A DNA stretch of 49,260 nucleotides from Deltaproteobacteria bacterium (GTDB lineage: Bacteria > Desulfobacterota > Desulfarculia > Desulfarculales > Desulfarculaceae): assembly GCA_020444205.1 (NCBI GenBank), contig JAHLLJ010000014.1, positions 1-49,260 of the forward strand, in the 5' to 3' direction. The position numbers and the translations under genes are program-made. Under the pieces are notes generated by a model, which had not been told where the DNA came from, did no database searches, and saw nothing but the letters and a program-made list of their open reading frames with translations. Positions 17,352-26,508 of the stretch are shown in pieces; within the stretch, counting starts at the first letter, position 1, and each line of letters starts with the position of its first letter.

Positions 17352-18938
17352 ATGCAACGCGAGATCAACAACTTGGGCCAGGAGTCCTGGGACCTGGTAA
17401 TAGTGGGCGGCGGCATCTACGGAGCGGCGGCCTTGTGGGAGGCCTCCCGCCGGGGACTTAAAGCCGTGCTGTTGGAGGCCGAGGACTTTGGCGCGGCCAC
17501 CAGCGCCAACAGCCTAAAGGTCATCCACGGCGGGTTTCGCTATTTACAGTCCATGGACTTCGCCCGGGTTCGCCTTTCCGCCGCCGAACTGGTGACGCTC
17601 ATGCGCATCGCCCCCCACCTGGTGAGCCCCATGCCTTGCTTGGTGGCCACCAAAGGCCTGGGCAAGCAGGGACGACTCGTCTTCCGTACGGCCCTGGCCA
17701 TATACAACTACTTGACAGGACATGAAAAACTGCGCGGTAGGCTGGTGGACAAGGCCGAGGTGGCCCGGCGCTTCCCCCTGTGCCCGCCGCCGGGCATCAG
17801 CGGCGGGGTGCTGTGGCACGACGGCCTGGTGCACGACTCCGAGCGTCTTACCCTGGGCTATGTGCTGGGAGCTGGGAAAAAAGGCGGGCAAGCGGCCAAC
17901 TACATACGGGCCAAGGGCCTGATCGAGGAGCAGGGCCGCGCTATTGGGGTGAAAGCGGTTGACGAGTTGACCGCCCAAGAGCTGGAGGTGCGGGGCAAGG
18001 TTGTGCTGGTCACCGCCGGTCCCTGGGCCATGGAGCTGTCCGGGGCGGCCGACCAAGCCCCGACCTTGGCTTCGGCCCTGAACCTGGTGGTGCGCCGTTC
18101 TTGGAGCGACAGCGCGGTGGGCCTGCGCTCCCTGACCGGCAAGGCCGAGGACCCGGTGTGCGGAGGCCGCCGCTTCATGTTCATGGTGCCCTGGCACGGC
18201 CATACCTTCTTGGGCACGGCCTATCGCCTGTGGCCTGCCCAGGCCAAGCCGAGCGGGCCGACCCGAGAGGAACTTCTGGCCCTTATGAATGAGTTCAACG
18301 CGGCCTGCCCTGAGCTGGAGCTGACCCCGGGCGACATATCTTATTTTCATTGGGGCCGGGTGCCCCTGGAGCATCCGGGCCAGGCTCCGGTGGGCGGCGG
18401 CCTGGCCAGCAAGCGCCGCCTGATGGAGCGTCCCGGCCTGATCACCGTGAGCGGGGCCAAGTACACCACCGCCCGGGCGGTGGCCTCCGAGGCGGTGGCT
18501 AGGGTATGCGCCCAACTGGGCCAAGAGGCCCCGGAGCTGCCCCTGGAGCCGGTGTGGGGCGGGGAAGTGGAGCAGGCGGAGCTTCCCGCCGGGCTTTCTT
18601 CCGATCGCGCCGCACATCTGCGCGCCCAGTACGGCAGCCGTGCCGGAGAAGTGGCGGCCTGGGCTTTGGGCGACCCAGCCTTGCTGGAGCCCCTGTCCCC
18701 GGACACCTTGGTGCTGGGCTGCGAGGTGGTCCAAGCGCTGGAGGCGGAGATGGCCCTGCACTTGGCCGATGTGAGCCTGCGGCGCACCATCCTGGGCAAA
18801 AAGGGCCGCCCCTCGGACCAAGCCTTGCAGGCGGCCCTGGTCATCATGGCCCAGCGTTTTGGCTGGGACCAAGCCCGCCAAGAGTCGGAGCTGGCCCAAG
18901 CGCTAAAACCGTATGAAATTTTGGAGGGCTTGGCATGA
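17352..18938 (+). CDS. GlpD-like FAD-dependent glycerol-3-phosphate dehydrogenase
   Basis: 528 residues, near the usual GlpD length. The FAD-binding dinucleotide fold is at 14-35 (DLVIVGGGIYGAAALWEASRRG), followed by ATSANSLKVIHGGFRYL, the GlpD pattern around the isoalloxazine, and a C-terminal helical domain. By family it oxidises sn-glycerol-3-phosphate to dihydroxyacetone phosphate at the membrane and passes electrons to quinone. GlpD signatures further on (PWHGHTFLGTAY, SGAKYTTAR) are present in diverged form. It is the first gene of a nine-gene glycan-type run and overlaps the next gene by ATGA. That setting suggests a role with a glycerol-phosphate-containing or glycolipid product rather than plain catabolism, but that is inference. 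Confidence 0.82.
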   Translation: MQREINNLGQESWDLVIVGGGIYGAAALWEASRRGLKAVLLEAEDFGAATSANSLKVIHGGFRYLQSMDFARVRLSAAELVTLMRIAPHLVSPMPCLVATKGLGKQGRLVFRTALAIYNYLTGHEKLRGRLVDKAEVARRFPLCPPPGISGGVLWHDGLVHDSERLTLGYVLGAGKKGGQAANYIRAKGLIEEQGRAIGVKAVDELTAQELEVRGKVVLVTAGPWAMELSGAADQAPTLASALNLVVRRSWSDSAVGLRSLTGKAEDPVCGGRRFMFMVPWHGHTFLGTAYRLWPAQAKPSGPTREELLALMNEFNAACPELELTPGDISYFHWGRVPLEHPGQAPVGGGLASKRRLMERPGLITVSGAKYTTARAVASEAVARVCAQLGQEAPELPLEPVWGGEVEQAELPAGLSSDRAAHLRAQYGSRAGEVAAWALGDPALLEPLSPDTLVLGCEVVQALEAEMALHLADVSLRRTILGKKGRPSDQALQAALVIMAQRFGWDQARQESELAQALKPYEILEGLA

Positions 18939-19666
18939 GCCCCCATCACCGCGAGGATTGCGATCTGGTTACGGCCAGCGAGGAGTACGCCCAGCGATTC
19001 ACCGGGGCGGTGGGAGCCTACTTCCTTCGGGTGCAGACCGCGCGAACCTTGGAGCTAATGACTCCCTGGCCCGGGGCCAAGGTGCTGGACGTGGGCGGGG
19101 GGCACGCCCAACTGGCTCCTCCCCTGAGTCAGGCGGGCTATCAGGTGACCGTGGCGGGCAGCAGCGACGCCTGCGCCCAGCGCCTGGAGCACCTCATGCC
19201 TCCCGGCTCTTACGAGTTCCAGCCGGTTGACCTCATGGAACTGCCCTGGCCGGATCAGAGCTTTGACCTGGTGCTGAGCTATCGCATGCTCACCCATGTG
19301 GTTGATCCCATCTGCTACACCGCCGAGCTTTGCCGGGTGGCCCGCCACGCGGTGTTGGTGGACTACCCTGCCAAGCGCAGCTTCAACTTGGTGGCTGACT
19401 CTTTGTTCAAGGCCAAGGAGTCCCTGGACGCCAATCAGCATACCCGGCCCTTTGTAAGCTTTTGGGATGACGAGGTGGATGGGTTGTTCGCGGCCCAGGG
19501 ATTTGGTAATCCCGCCCGGCGTCGCCAGCATTTCTGGCCCATGGCCCTGCACCGGGCTCTGGGCTCGGGCGGTTTCACCAGGTTCAGCGAGGGCCTGGCC
19601 CGTGGCCTGGGGCTCACCTCCCTGCTGGGATCGCCGGTTATCCTCCGATCGGAGCGCCTGGCATGA
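18935..19666 (+). CDS. Class I SAM-dependent methyltransferase
   Basis: 243 residues beginning at an ATGA overlap with the GlpD-like gene. SAM-binding motif I is LDVGGGHAQLAPPL at about 51-64; motif II is around FDLVLSYRMLTHV and the post-motif is RHAVLVDYP. The fold is that of UbiE-like small-molecule methyltransferases. Its end overlaps the next GT4 gene by ATGA. Being embedded among glycosyltransferases, it probably methylates a sugar or lipid intermediate. Substrate unknown. Confidence 0.8.
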   Translation: MSPHHREDCDLVTASEEYAQRFTGAVGAYFLRVQTARTLELMTPWPGAKVLDVGGGHAQLAPPLSQAGYQVTVAGSSDACAQRLEHLMPPGSYEFQPVDLMELPWPDQSFDLVLSYRMLTHVVDPICYTAELCRVARHAVLVDYPAKRSFNLVADSLFKAKESLDANQHTRPFVSFWDDEVDGLFAAQGFGNPARRRQHFWPMALHRALGSGGFTRFSEGLARGLGLTSLLGSPVILRSERLA

Positions 19667-20829
19667 GGATTCTGCTCCTGGCGCCCCATCCCTTTTTCCA
19701 GGAAAGGGGCACGCCTATTGCCGTGCGCCTTTTGGCCTCGGAGCTGGCCGGCAAAGGTCACCAAGTATCGATGCTCTGCTACCACGAGGGTAGCCAGGTA
19801 GAGATTCCGGGGGTGGATATCCACCGCATCGCCCCACCTTCCTGGGTGCGGGGGGTGCCGCCCGGGCCTTCCTGGCAAAAGCTCATGTGCGATGCCTATA
19901 TGTGGCCCGCGGCCAAGCGCCTGGCCGCCAGCGGCAGCTTTGACCTGTTGCACGCGGTGGAGGAGGCGGCCTTCATGGCCCACCGCCTCAAGAAGCTCTA
20001 TGGCCTGCCTTATGTCTATGACATGGACTCATGCATGTCCGCCCAAATAGCCGACAAATTCCCGCTAGCCAAGCCCCTGGCCAGGCTTTGGGAGCGCTGG
20101 GAGGCGAACGCGGTGCGGGGCAGCGTTGGGGTGGTGGCGGTGTGCCAATCCCTGGTGGAGGTGGCCCAGGGCCATGACCCCACGGTGCCGGTGTGCCGTT
20201 TGGAGGACGTGAGCCTGCTGGACAAAATGGGCGTGCCGCCCGAGGAACGGTTGGACCTGGACGGTCCGGTGATCATGTACGTGGGCAATTTGGAGTCTTA
20301 CCAAGGCATCGACCTCTTGCTGGAGGCCTTCGCCCTCATTTCCCCCAAGCACCCAAAAGCCCATTTGGTGGTGATCGGGGGCAGCGAGAGGGACCTGGCC
20401 AAGTACCGGGGCCAGGTGGGGAGCCTGGGCCTGTCCCAACGGGCCCACTTCCTGGGGCCGCGACCCCCGGCCCACCTGGCCCATTACCTGGAGCAGGCTG
20501 ACATCCTGGTGAGCCCGCGCATTCAGGGCGAAAACACCCCCATGAAAATTTACTCTTATCTGGACTCGGGCCGCCCCCTGGTGGCCACCCGTCTGGCCAC
20601 CCACACCCAGGTCTTGGATGACGGCATCAGCCTGTTGGTGGAGCCCAAGGCCGGGGATTTGTCCCGCGGCCTGAATGAGCTGCTGGAGCATCCCGAGGAG
20701 GGCAAGGCCCTGGCCCGGGCGGCCCAGGAGCGCATGGCCAGCCACTATAGCCTGGAGGCCTACCGCCGCAAGCTGCATGGTTTTTATGAGAGCCTGGAAA
20801 GCGCCCTGGAGCACGGAGGGCGGCCATGA
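19663..20829 (+). CDS. Family 4 glycosyltransferase (GT-B)
   Basis: 388 residues. It starts MRILLLAPHPFFQERGTPIAVRLLA, the acceptor-side Rossmann loop of GT4 enzymes, and later has MYVGNLESYQGIDLLLEAF at about 205-223 opening the donor-binding half. The usual GT4 EX7E region is replaced by SPRIQGENTPMKIYSYLDSG, a form common in this subfamily. It is cytoplasmic or membrane-surface. Overlaps are ATGA at both ends. It should add a sugar from a nucleotide donor to a lipid-linked acceptor; linkage unknown. Confidence 0.83.
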   Translation: MRILLLAPHPFFQERGTPIAVRLLASELAGKGHQVSMLCYHEGSQVEIPGVDIHRIAPPSWVRGVPPGPSWQKLMCDAYMWPAAKRLAASGSFDLLHAVEEAAFMAHRLKKLYGLPYVYDMDSCMSAQIADKFPLAKPLARLWERWEANAVRGSVGVVAVCQSLVEVAQGHDPTVPVCRLEDVSLLDKMGVPPEERLDLDGPVIMYVGNLESYQGIDLLLEAFALISPKHPKAHLVVIGGSERDLAKYRGQVGSLGLSQRAHFLGPRPPAHLAHYLEQADILVSPRIQGENTPMKIYSYLDSGRPLVATRLATHTQVLDDGISLLVEPKAGDLSRGLNELLEHPEEGKALARAAQERMASHYSLEAYRRKLHGFYESLESALEHGGRP

Positions 20830-21623
20830 GCGACGAACAGGCAGGCTGGGCCCTGGAGCTTTACCAGCGCTCAGTGCTCAAGCAGCAGAAGTTCAGCCAT
20901 ATCCAGGCCCTTCTAGGAGACACCCACGGCGAACGTTGCCTGGATATCGGCGCGGACAACGGGGTGGTGAGCCTGCTTTTGCGCCAAAACGGCGGCGACT
21001 GGGCCAGCGCGGACCTGGCCCCGGAAGCGGTGGAGAGCATCCGCTCCCTGGTGGGCGGGCGAGTGGAGCGCATCGACGGCGGGCCCACTCCCTTTGCGGA
21101 TGACGAGTTCGACATCGTGGTGGTGGTGGATTTCCTGGAGCACATCCCCGGCGACCAAGAATTCCTAGCCGAGCTGGCCCGTATCATCAAGCCGGGCGGC
21201 TGGCTCATCGTCAACGTGCCCCGGGAGCCCCGCTGGTCACTGGTGTGGCCCTTGCGCCACGCCATAGGCCTCACCGACCAGTGGCACGGCCACCTGAGGC
21301 CCGGCTACCGCCAAGACAGCCTGAGCGCCCTGCTGGAGCCCTGGTTCGAGGTGACCGAGGCCAAGACCTATTGCAAAACTTTTTCCGAGCTGTTGGACAC
21401 GGCGCTCAATTTTGGGTATGTGATCAAGCAACGCCGCCAGGGAGGGCAGACCTCCACGGCCAAGGGGACGGTGGTCACCCAGGCAGATTGGAAAGGCGGC
21501 GGTTCCACAGCCATGAAAGCCCTTTACCCGGCCATGCGGGCCTGGGTGGGCCTGGATATGCTATTGCCCTTTTTCAAGGGATATCGCTTGATTGTTCAGG
21601 CGAGGCGCAGGAGTGATAAATGA
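20826..21623 (+). CDS. Class I SAM-dependent methyltransferase
   Basis: 265 residues. Motif I is CLDIGADNGVVSLLL at about 38-52; FDIVVVVDFLEHI (motif II region) and IIKPGGWLIVNVP (post-motif region) follow in normal order. A C-terminal extension of about 60 residues ends in a basic, partly hydrophobic stretch that could touch the membrane. ATGA overlaps join it to the GT4 before and the epimerase after. It differs from the methyltransferase at 18935, so two different methylations, or a methyltransferase and a decarboxylative relative, may occur in the pathway. Confidence 0.8.
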   Translation: MSDEQAGWALELYQRSVLKQQKFSHIQALLGDTHGERCLDIGADNGVVSLLLRQNGGDWASADLAPEAVESIRSLVGGRVERIDGGPTPFADDEFDIVVVVDFLEHIPGDQEFLAELARIIKPGGWLIVNVPREPRWSLVWPLRHAIGLTDQWHGHLRPGYRQDSLSALLEPWFEVTEAKTYCKTFSELLDTALNFGYVIKQRRQGGQTSTAKGTVVTQADWKGGGSTAMKALYPAMRAWVGLDMLLPFFKGYRLIVQARRRSDK

Positions 21624-22606
21624 AGATTTTGGTGACCGGCGGCACCGGCTTTACCGGCTCGGCCCTGGTTAAAAAGCTCATATCCCTGGGGCACGAGGTG
21701 GTGGCCCTGGACTACAAGGAAGGCCTCGTCCCCCAAAACCTGCGGGATGCCGGGGCCGAGGTATACATCGGCTCGGTGACCGACAAAGACCTGGTGGACA
21801 AGGCCATGGACGGGGTGGAGATCGTCCACCACCTGGCCGCCGCCTTCCGCGAACTCAACGTGCCCGAGACCTTTTACGACGAGGTGAACACCGGCGGCAC
21901 CCGCAACGTCTTCGAGTCGGCGGTTCGTCACGGGGTGCGCAAGGTGGTCTACTGCTCCACCTGCGGAGTGCACGGCAACGTGGACAACCCTCCCGGCGGC
22001 GAGGAAGCGCCCATTCAACCGGCGGACTATTATCAGCAGACTAAGTACAACGGCGAGGTGGTGGCTCAGGAGTTCTTCGCCCAGGGCATGAAGACCACCA
22101 TTCTGCGTCCAGCGGCCATCTACGGCCCCGGTGACCCGGAGCGCTTTTTCATGATCTACTCCCGGGTGGCCAAGGGGGTGTTCCCCATGTTCGGCTCGGG
22201 CAAGACCCTGTATCACCCCCTGTACATCGACAACCTGGTGGACGCCTTCCTCCTGGCCCAGGAGGAAGACAAGGGGCTGGGTGAGGCCTACCTCATCGCG
22301 GACGAGCACTTCTACCCCATCGAGGAGCTGGTCAAGCGGGTGGCCAAGGCCATGAACCGCGAGGTGAAGATCCCCCACTACCCGGTGTGGCCCCTAGTGG
22401 CGGCCGGACACGTGTGCGAAAAGCTGTGCAAGCCCTTTGGGATCACCCCGCCCATCTTTCCCCGCCGGGTGGACTGGTATCGCCAAAACCGGGCCTTTAA
22501 GATCGACAAGGCCAAGGCCGAGCTGGGTTACGCCCCCAAGGTGGGAATCGACGAGGGGCTACGCAACACTTATCTGTGGTACCAGGAGATGGGTTACCTC
22601 AAGTGA
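21620..22606 (+). CDS. NAD(P)-dependent epimerase/dehydrogenase, extended SDR family
   Basis: 328 residues starting at an ATGA overlap. GGTGFTG at about 7-13 binds the dinucleotide; STCGVHG and YYQQTK (YxxxK, near residue 137) are the catalytic Ser/Tyr/Lys region. The C-terminal part has RPAAIYGPGD and YIDNLVDAFLLA, features shared with 3-beta-hydroxysteroid dehydrogenase-like and sugar-epimerase SDRs. The substrate may be a nucleotide sugar or a lipid-linked intermediate. The following gene starts 14 bases later. I cannot name the reaction. Confidence 0.82.
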   Translation: MKILVTGGTGFTGSALVKKLISLGHEVVALDYKEGLVPQNLRDAGAEVYIGSVTDKDLVDKAMDGVEIVHHLAAAFRELNVPETFYDEVNTGGTRNVFESAVRHGVRKVVYCSTCGVHGNVDNPPGGEEAPIQPADYYQQTKYNGEVVAQEFFAQGMKTTILRPAAIYGPGDPERFFMIYSRVAKGVFPMFGSGKTLYHPLYIDNLVDAFLLAQEEDKGLGEAYLIADEHFYPIEELVKRVAKAMNREVKIPHYPVWPLVAAGHVCEKLCKPFGITPPIFPRRVDWYRQNRAFKIDKAKAELGYAPKVGIDEGLRNTYLWYQEMGYLK

Positions 22607-22620
22607 GGGTGGGTTAGGCC

Positions 22621-23169
22621 ATGCCTACGCCCTTGGGCCACGCCCTGGCCGGGATGGCCGCCGGGACCGCGGCCAGCGGCGGGCGCACCATCTTGGGCCC
22701 GGTAAAGGACCTGGCCTTTTTTGTGGGCTTTGGGGTGCTGGCCGACATTGACTTTATCCCGGGGCTGATCTTTGGCCAGGGTGCGGCCTGGCACCGAGGG
22801 ATCAGCCACTCCATCACTGCCGCGGCCGTGGCCGGGCTCTTGGCCTGGCTGTGGGCCCGGCGCAAGCCGGGCGGCGGTTGGCTGGCCCTGGGGGCCCTGG
22901 CTGCTTATGCCAGCCACATTTTGCTGGACTTTCTCAACGTGGACACCAGGCCCCCCTTTGGGATACCCTTGCTCTGGCCCTTTTCCGGGGAGTATATGCT
23001 GGCCCATCATGCTATATTTCCTGATGTTAAGCGCCACGCCCTGACCTGGGCCATTGTGAAGCACGACCTGGTGACCATGGCCTGGGAAACCCTGTTGCTG
23101 GGGCCGCCCGCTTTGGCGGCCCTGCTCTGGCGGCGAGCTAAACAACGCCGGAGCAAAGGACGAAGCTAA
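22621..23169 (+). CDS. YdjM/DUF457-like membrane-bound metal-dependent hydrolase
   Basis: 182 residues with four hydrophobic segments and the conserved polar motifs of the LexA-binding/YdjM family in order: GHALAG near the N-terminus, ADIDFIPG at about 41-48, HRGISHS at about 60-66 and SHILLDFLNVD at about 99-109. These His/Asp residues probably bind metal within the membrane. Members are often annotated as inner-membrane hydrolases but few have a known substrate. It sits in a glycan operon immediately before a GT2 gene (its TAA touches the GTG start). It may process a lipid-linked intermediate. Confidence 0.75.
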   Translation: MPTPLGHALAGMAAGTAASGGRTILGPVKDLAFFVGFGVLADIDFIPGLIFGQGAAWHRGISHSITAAAVAGLLAWLWARRKPGGGWLALGALAAYASHILLDFLNVDTRPPFGIPLLWPFSGEYMLAHHAIFPDVKRHALTWAIVKHDLVTMAWETLLLGPPALAALLWRRAKQRRSKGRS

Positions 23170-24129
23170 GTGGATCTGTCAGTCGTCGTACCTATTTACA
23201 ATGAAGAGGCCAATATCGAGCCCCTGCATCGGGAGCTGCACGAGGCCTTGGAGCCCCTGGGCCTGGACTATGAGGTCATCTACGTTGACGACGGCTCCCG
23301 GGACGACAGCTTCGCCATTTTGGCCCGCCTGGCCAAGGACCAGCCCCGGGACGTGGTGGTGCGCCTGCGCAAGAACTTCGGCCAGACCGCGGCCATGAGC
23401 GCGGGCTTTGACCATGCCCAGGGAAAAATCATCGTCACCCTGGACGGGGACCTGCAAAACGACCCCCGCGACATCCCCAAGCTGCTGGCCAAGCTGGCCG
23501 ACGGTTACGACATCGCGGCGGGTTGGCGCTACAACCGCCAGGACAAGTACCTCTCGCGCAGGCTGCCCTCCCAGATGGCCAACGGGCTCATCAGCCTGAT
23601 CACCAAGGTGAAACTGCACGACTATGGCTGCACCCTCAAGGCCTTCAAGGCCGAGGTGATCCAAAACGTGCGCTTATATGGCGACTTGCACCGCTTCATT
23701 CCGGCCATCGCCTCGCTCATGGGGGTGAACATCGCCGAGGTGAAGGTGAACCACCGCTCCCGCAAGGCGGGCAAGAGCAAGTACGGCATCGGCCGCACCC
23801 CCCGGGTGCTCCTGGACCTCATCACCGTGAAGTTCCTCTTGTCCTACTCCACCCGGCCCATCCAGATATTTGGCCTGTGGGGGCTCTTTGCCTTTGGGGC
23901 GGGCTTCCTTTTGGGCCTGTACTACACTTGCCTCAAGTTCTTCGCCGGAGAGGCCCTATGGGGCAAACCCGGCTTGTTCCTGGCGATTTTGCTTTTATTT
24001 ATCGGAGTGCAGCTAATATGCATCGGCCTGCTGGGCGAGATGCAGGTGCGCACCTATTACGAAGCCCAGGCCAAGCCCATCTACGCCGTGCGCCAGGTGA
24101 TTAACTACACGCCGGCCCAGGGGGACTAA
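23170..24129 (+). CDS. Polyprenyl-phosphate glycosyltransferase (GtrB/ArnC-like GT2 with membrane anchors)
   Basis: 319 residues from a GTG that directly follows the previous stop codon. GT-A motifs are VVVPIYNEEANIE at 5-17, YVDDGSRDDS at about 37-46 and TLDGDLQNDP at about 91-100, plus RSRKAGKSKYG further on. Two C-terminal membrane helices lie at about 233-256 and 268-290. This is the layout of GtrB, ArnC and YfdH, which load undecaprenyl phosphate with a single sugar on the inner face. Its donor could feed the GT-C enzymes of the left part of the window or a local modification. The specific sugar is not evident. Confidence 0.87.
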   Translation: MDLSVVVPIYNEEANIEPLHRELHEALEPLGLDYEVIYVDDGSRDDSFAILARLAKDQPRDVVVRLRKNFGQTAAMSAGFDHAQGKIIVTLDGDLQNDPRDIPKLLAKLADGYDIAAGWRYNRQDKYLSRRLPSQMANGLISLITKVKLHDYGCTLKAFKAEVIQNVRLYGDLHRFIPAIASLMGVNIAEVKVNHRSRKAGKSKYGIGRTPRVLLDLITVKFLLSYSTRPIQIFGLWGLFAFGAGFLLGLYYTCLKFFAGEALWGKPGLFLAILLLFIGVQLICIGLLGEMQVRTYYEAQAKPIYAVRQVINYTPAQGD

Positions 24130-24170
24130 CCCCCCCGGGGAGCGGCTTGGCCCCCCACGAGGACCGCGCC

Positions 24171-25262
24171 TTGAAACTCATCTACGATCTAAGGCTGTTG
24201 ACCGGCCAGATGCATGGCATGGCCCGCTACGCATTGGAGCTCTTACGGGCCATGCTGGAGGCCGAGCCAGAGTTGGCCGTGGGCGCCCTGGTGCGCAAGC
24301 CTGAACACGCCAAGCTGCTCCCCGCCGACGAGCGAGTGGTGGCCATCGCCGCCAACCTGGCCCCATACGGCATCTCCAGCCAGTTGAGCATGCCCCGCCT
24401 GCTGGCCGGTCTGGCCCCTGAAATTTACCACTGCCCCTTTTACGCCCCGCCGGCCCGTTTCAACGGCCCCATGGTCTTCACCATCCACGACCTGATCCAT
24501 TTGCGTTTTCCCAAGGACCACGGCCTGCGTTATCGTCTGTTCTATCTTTGGTTCGTGTCTCCGGCAGCCAAACGGGCCGGAGCGGTGTTCACTCCCAGCC
24601 AGCACTCCAAGCAGGACCTCATTGACCTCATGGGGGTACCCGAGGGCAAGATAGTCATTACCCCCAACGCGGCGGGCGAGGCTTTCAAACCGCCGGAAAA
24701 GGGTGCCACACCCCCCGCTGGTTTGCCCGAGCGCTACGTGCTGGGAGTGGGCAATCCCAAACGCCACAAGAACCTGGGCGCTTTGGTTGAAGCCCACCAG
24801 CAGCTTCTGCGCAACCCGCCGGGCGGTATAGAAGTTCCGCCTTTGGTGGTGGTTGGCGTGGCTCCGGGCAAGGCCGATTGGGCCAAGCCCAGCGACGATC
24901 TTATTCTGTTGCCTTTTTTGGAAGACCACGACCTGGCCCGGGCCTATGGCCTGGCCAGGGCGGTGGCGGTGCCTTCGCTCTACGAGGGCTTTGGCCTGCC
25001 CGCCCTAGAGGCCCTGGCCTGCGGCGCGCCGGTGCTTGCCGCCAAGCGCGCCTCTTTGCCCGAGGTGGTGGGCGCGGCAGGGCTGTTGGTGGAGCCGGAT
25101 GCCGAGTCCCTTGCTGAAGGCTTGGGGCGCTTACTGGTGGATTCGGCCCTGGCCCAGCGTTTGCGCCAGGCCGGGCCAAGGCAGGCAACCAAGTTCTCCT
25201 GGGCCCGCACCGCCAGGACCACCCTGGCCACCTATCGCCAGGTGGCGGCGAGGTGGCGGTGA
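24171..25262 (+). CDS. Family 4 glycosyltransferase (GT-B)
   Basis: I start it at the TTG at 24171, giving LKLIYDLRLLTGQMHGMARYA, because GAGGA lies 7 bases upstream and relatives begin in this way. A TTG at 24147 would add 8 residues. The length is about 363 residues. The donor half shows LGVGNPKRHKNLGALVEAH, VPSLYEGFGLPALEALACG (the EX7E motif) and LLVEP. By family it is a retaining, nucleotide-sugar-dependent transferase such as mannosyl- or rhamnosyltransferases of O-antigen pathways. It overlaps the next GT4 gene by GTGA. Confidence 0.82.
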   Translation: MKLIYDLRLLTGQMHGMARYALELLRAMLEAEPELAVGALVRKPEHAKLLPADERVVAIAANLAPYGISSQLSMPRLLAGLAPEIYHCPFYAPPARFNGPMVFTIHDLIHLRFPKDHGLRYRLFYLWFVSPAAKRAGAVFTPSQHSKQDLIDLMGVPEGKIVITPNAAGEAFKPPEKGATPPAGLPERYVLGVGNPKRHKNLGALVEAHQQLLRNPPGGIEVPPLVVVGVAPGKADWAKPSDDLILLPFLEDHDLARAYGLARAVAVPSLYEGFGLPALEALACGAPVLAAKRASLPEVVGAAGLLVEPDAESLAEGLGRLLVDSALAQRLRQAGPRQATKFSWARTARTTLATYRQVAARWR

Positions 25263-26434
25263 GCCAGTCCCCCATACCGCCGACCCTCACCGGGGTTAGG
25301 GTGGTGCTGGTGCACGACTGGCTCACCGGCATGCGCGGCGGGGAAAAGGTGCTGGAGGCCCTGTGCCGCCTGTTTCCCCAGGCGCCCCTGTACACCCTGT
25401 TGCACGTGCCCGGATCGGTGAGCAGCCTCATCGAGCAGCGGCCCATTCGCACCTCTTTCCTGCAGTCCATGCCCCTGGCGGCCAAGCGCTACCGCCACTA
25501 TCTGCCCTTGTTCCCTCAGGCGGTAAGCTCGCTCAAGCTGCCGCCCTGCGACCTGGTGCTCTCCACCAGCCATTGCGTGGCCAAGGCGGTGCGCCCGCCC
25601 CAGGGAGCAGTGCATGTGAGCTATCTGCACACCCCCATGCGCTACATCTGGGACATGTACGCCGACTATTTCGGCCCCGGCCGGGGAGGGGCGGCCCGCT
25701 ATGTCATGCCCCTGCTGCGCGGCCGGCTGCAGCGCTGGGATGTGGACACCTGCGGCCGGGTGCATTACTTCCTGGCCAACAGCCGCCACGTGGCCCGGCG
25801 CATCGAGCGCCATTACCAGCGCCAGGCCCAAGTGATCCACCCGCCCGTGGAGGCCGGGCGCTTCGCCCCGGCGGCCAAGGTGGAAGACTACTATCTGGTA
25901 GTCAGCGCTCTGGTGCCTTACAAGCGGGTAGACCTGGCCATCCAGGCCTGCAGCCAGACCAAGCGGCGGCTGGTGGTGGTGGGCAGCGGCCCGGAGGAAG
26001 AGCGCCTCAAGGCCATGGCCGGGCCCACCGTGGAGTTCCGGGGCTGGGTGAGTGACGAGCACCTGGCCGGGCTCTATGCCAGGGCGCGGGCCTTTCTTTT
26101 TCCCGGCGAGGAGGACTTCGGCATCACTCCCCTGGAGTCCATGGCCTCGGGACGCCCGGTGGTGGCCTATGCCAAGGGCGGGGCTTTGGAAACCGTGGTG
26201 GGCCTGGACGACCCCGAAGGGCTGCCTCCCACGGGAGTGTTTTTTGACCGTCAGGAGCCGGAGGCCCTGGCCGCGGCCCTGGACCAGCTTGAAGCCAACC
26301 TGGACAGATTCGCCCCCCAGGCCTTGGCCGAGCATGCGGCGGGCTTTGACACCAAGGTTTTTACCCGGAAAATGAGGGACTTTCTGGCTCAAACCCTGGC
26401 CGCGCCGGGCGTTGACCCAGGCGGGGAGCGGTGA
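25259..26434 (+). CDS. Family 4 glycosyltransferase (WbaZ-like)
   Basis: I start it at the GTG at 25259, which forms GTGA with the stop of the previous gene; a GTG at 25253 is also possible. About 391 residues. It opens VVLVHDWLTGMRGGEKVLEALC and contains SYLHTPMRYIWDMYADYFG, both characteristic of WbaZ/WbdB-type mannosyltransferases. The donor-side motif is FPGEEDFGITPLESMASGRPVVAY. It ends the nine-gene run; 74 bases separate it from trkA, including a short GC hairpin (26449-26470) without a T tract. It probably adds mannose to a lipid-linked oligosaccharide; the specificity is family-based inference. Confidence 0.85.
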   Translation: MSQSPIPPTLTGVRVVLVHDWLTGMRGGEKVLEALCRLFPQAPLYTLLHVPGSVSSLIEQRPIRTSFLQSMPLAAKRYRHYLPLFPQAVSSLKLPPCDLVLSTSHCVAKAVRPPQGAVHVSYLHTPMRYIWDMYADYFGPGRGGAARYVMPLLRGRLQRWDVDTCGRVHYFLANSRHVARRIERHYQRQAQVIHPPVEAGRFAPAAKVEDYYLVVSALVPYKRVDLAIQACSQTKRRLVVVGSGPEEERLKAMAGPTVEFRGWVSDEHLAGLYARARAFLFPGEEDFGITPLESMASGRPVVAYAKGGALETVVGLDDPEGLPPTGVFFDRQEPEALAAALDQLEANLDRFAPQALAEHAAGFDTKVFTRKMRDFLAQTLAAPGVDPGGER

Positions 26435-26508
26435 TAGATTTTTCCCACGGGCCGCTTTAATAGGCGGCCCGGCGGCGTTTAACGCCATAGCCAATTTGGG
26501 AGGACTTA

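Noticed and set aside
26449-26470. Hairpin GGGCCGC/GCGGCCC after the last GT4 gene as a terminator
   Set aside because: Neither strand has a following T tract, so there is too little support for an intrinsic terminator.
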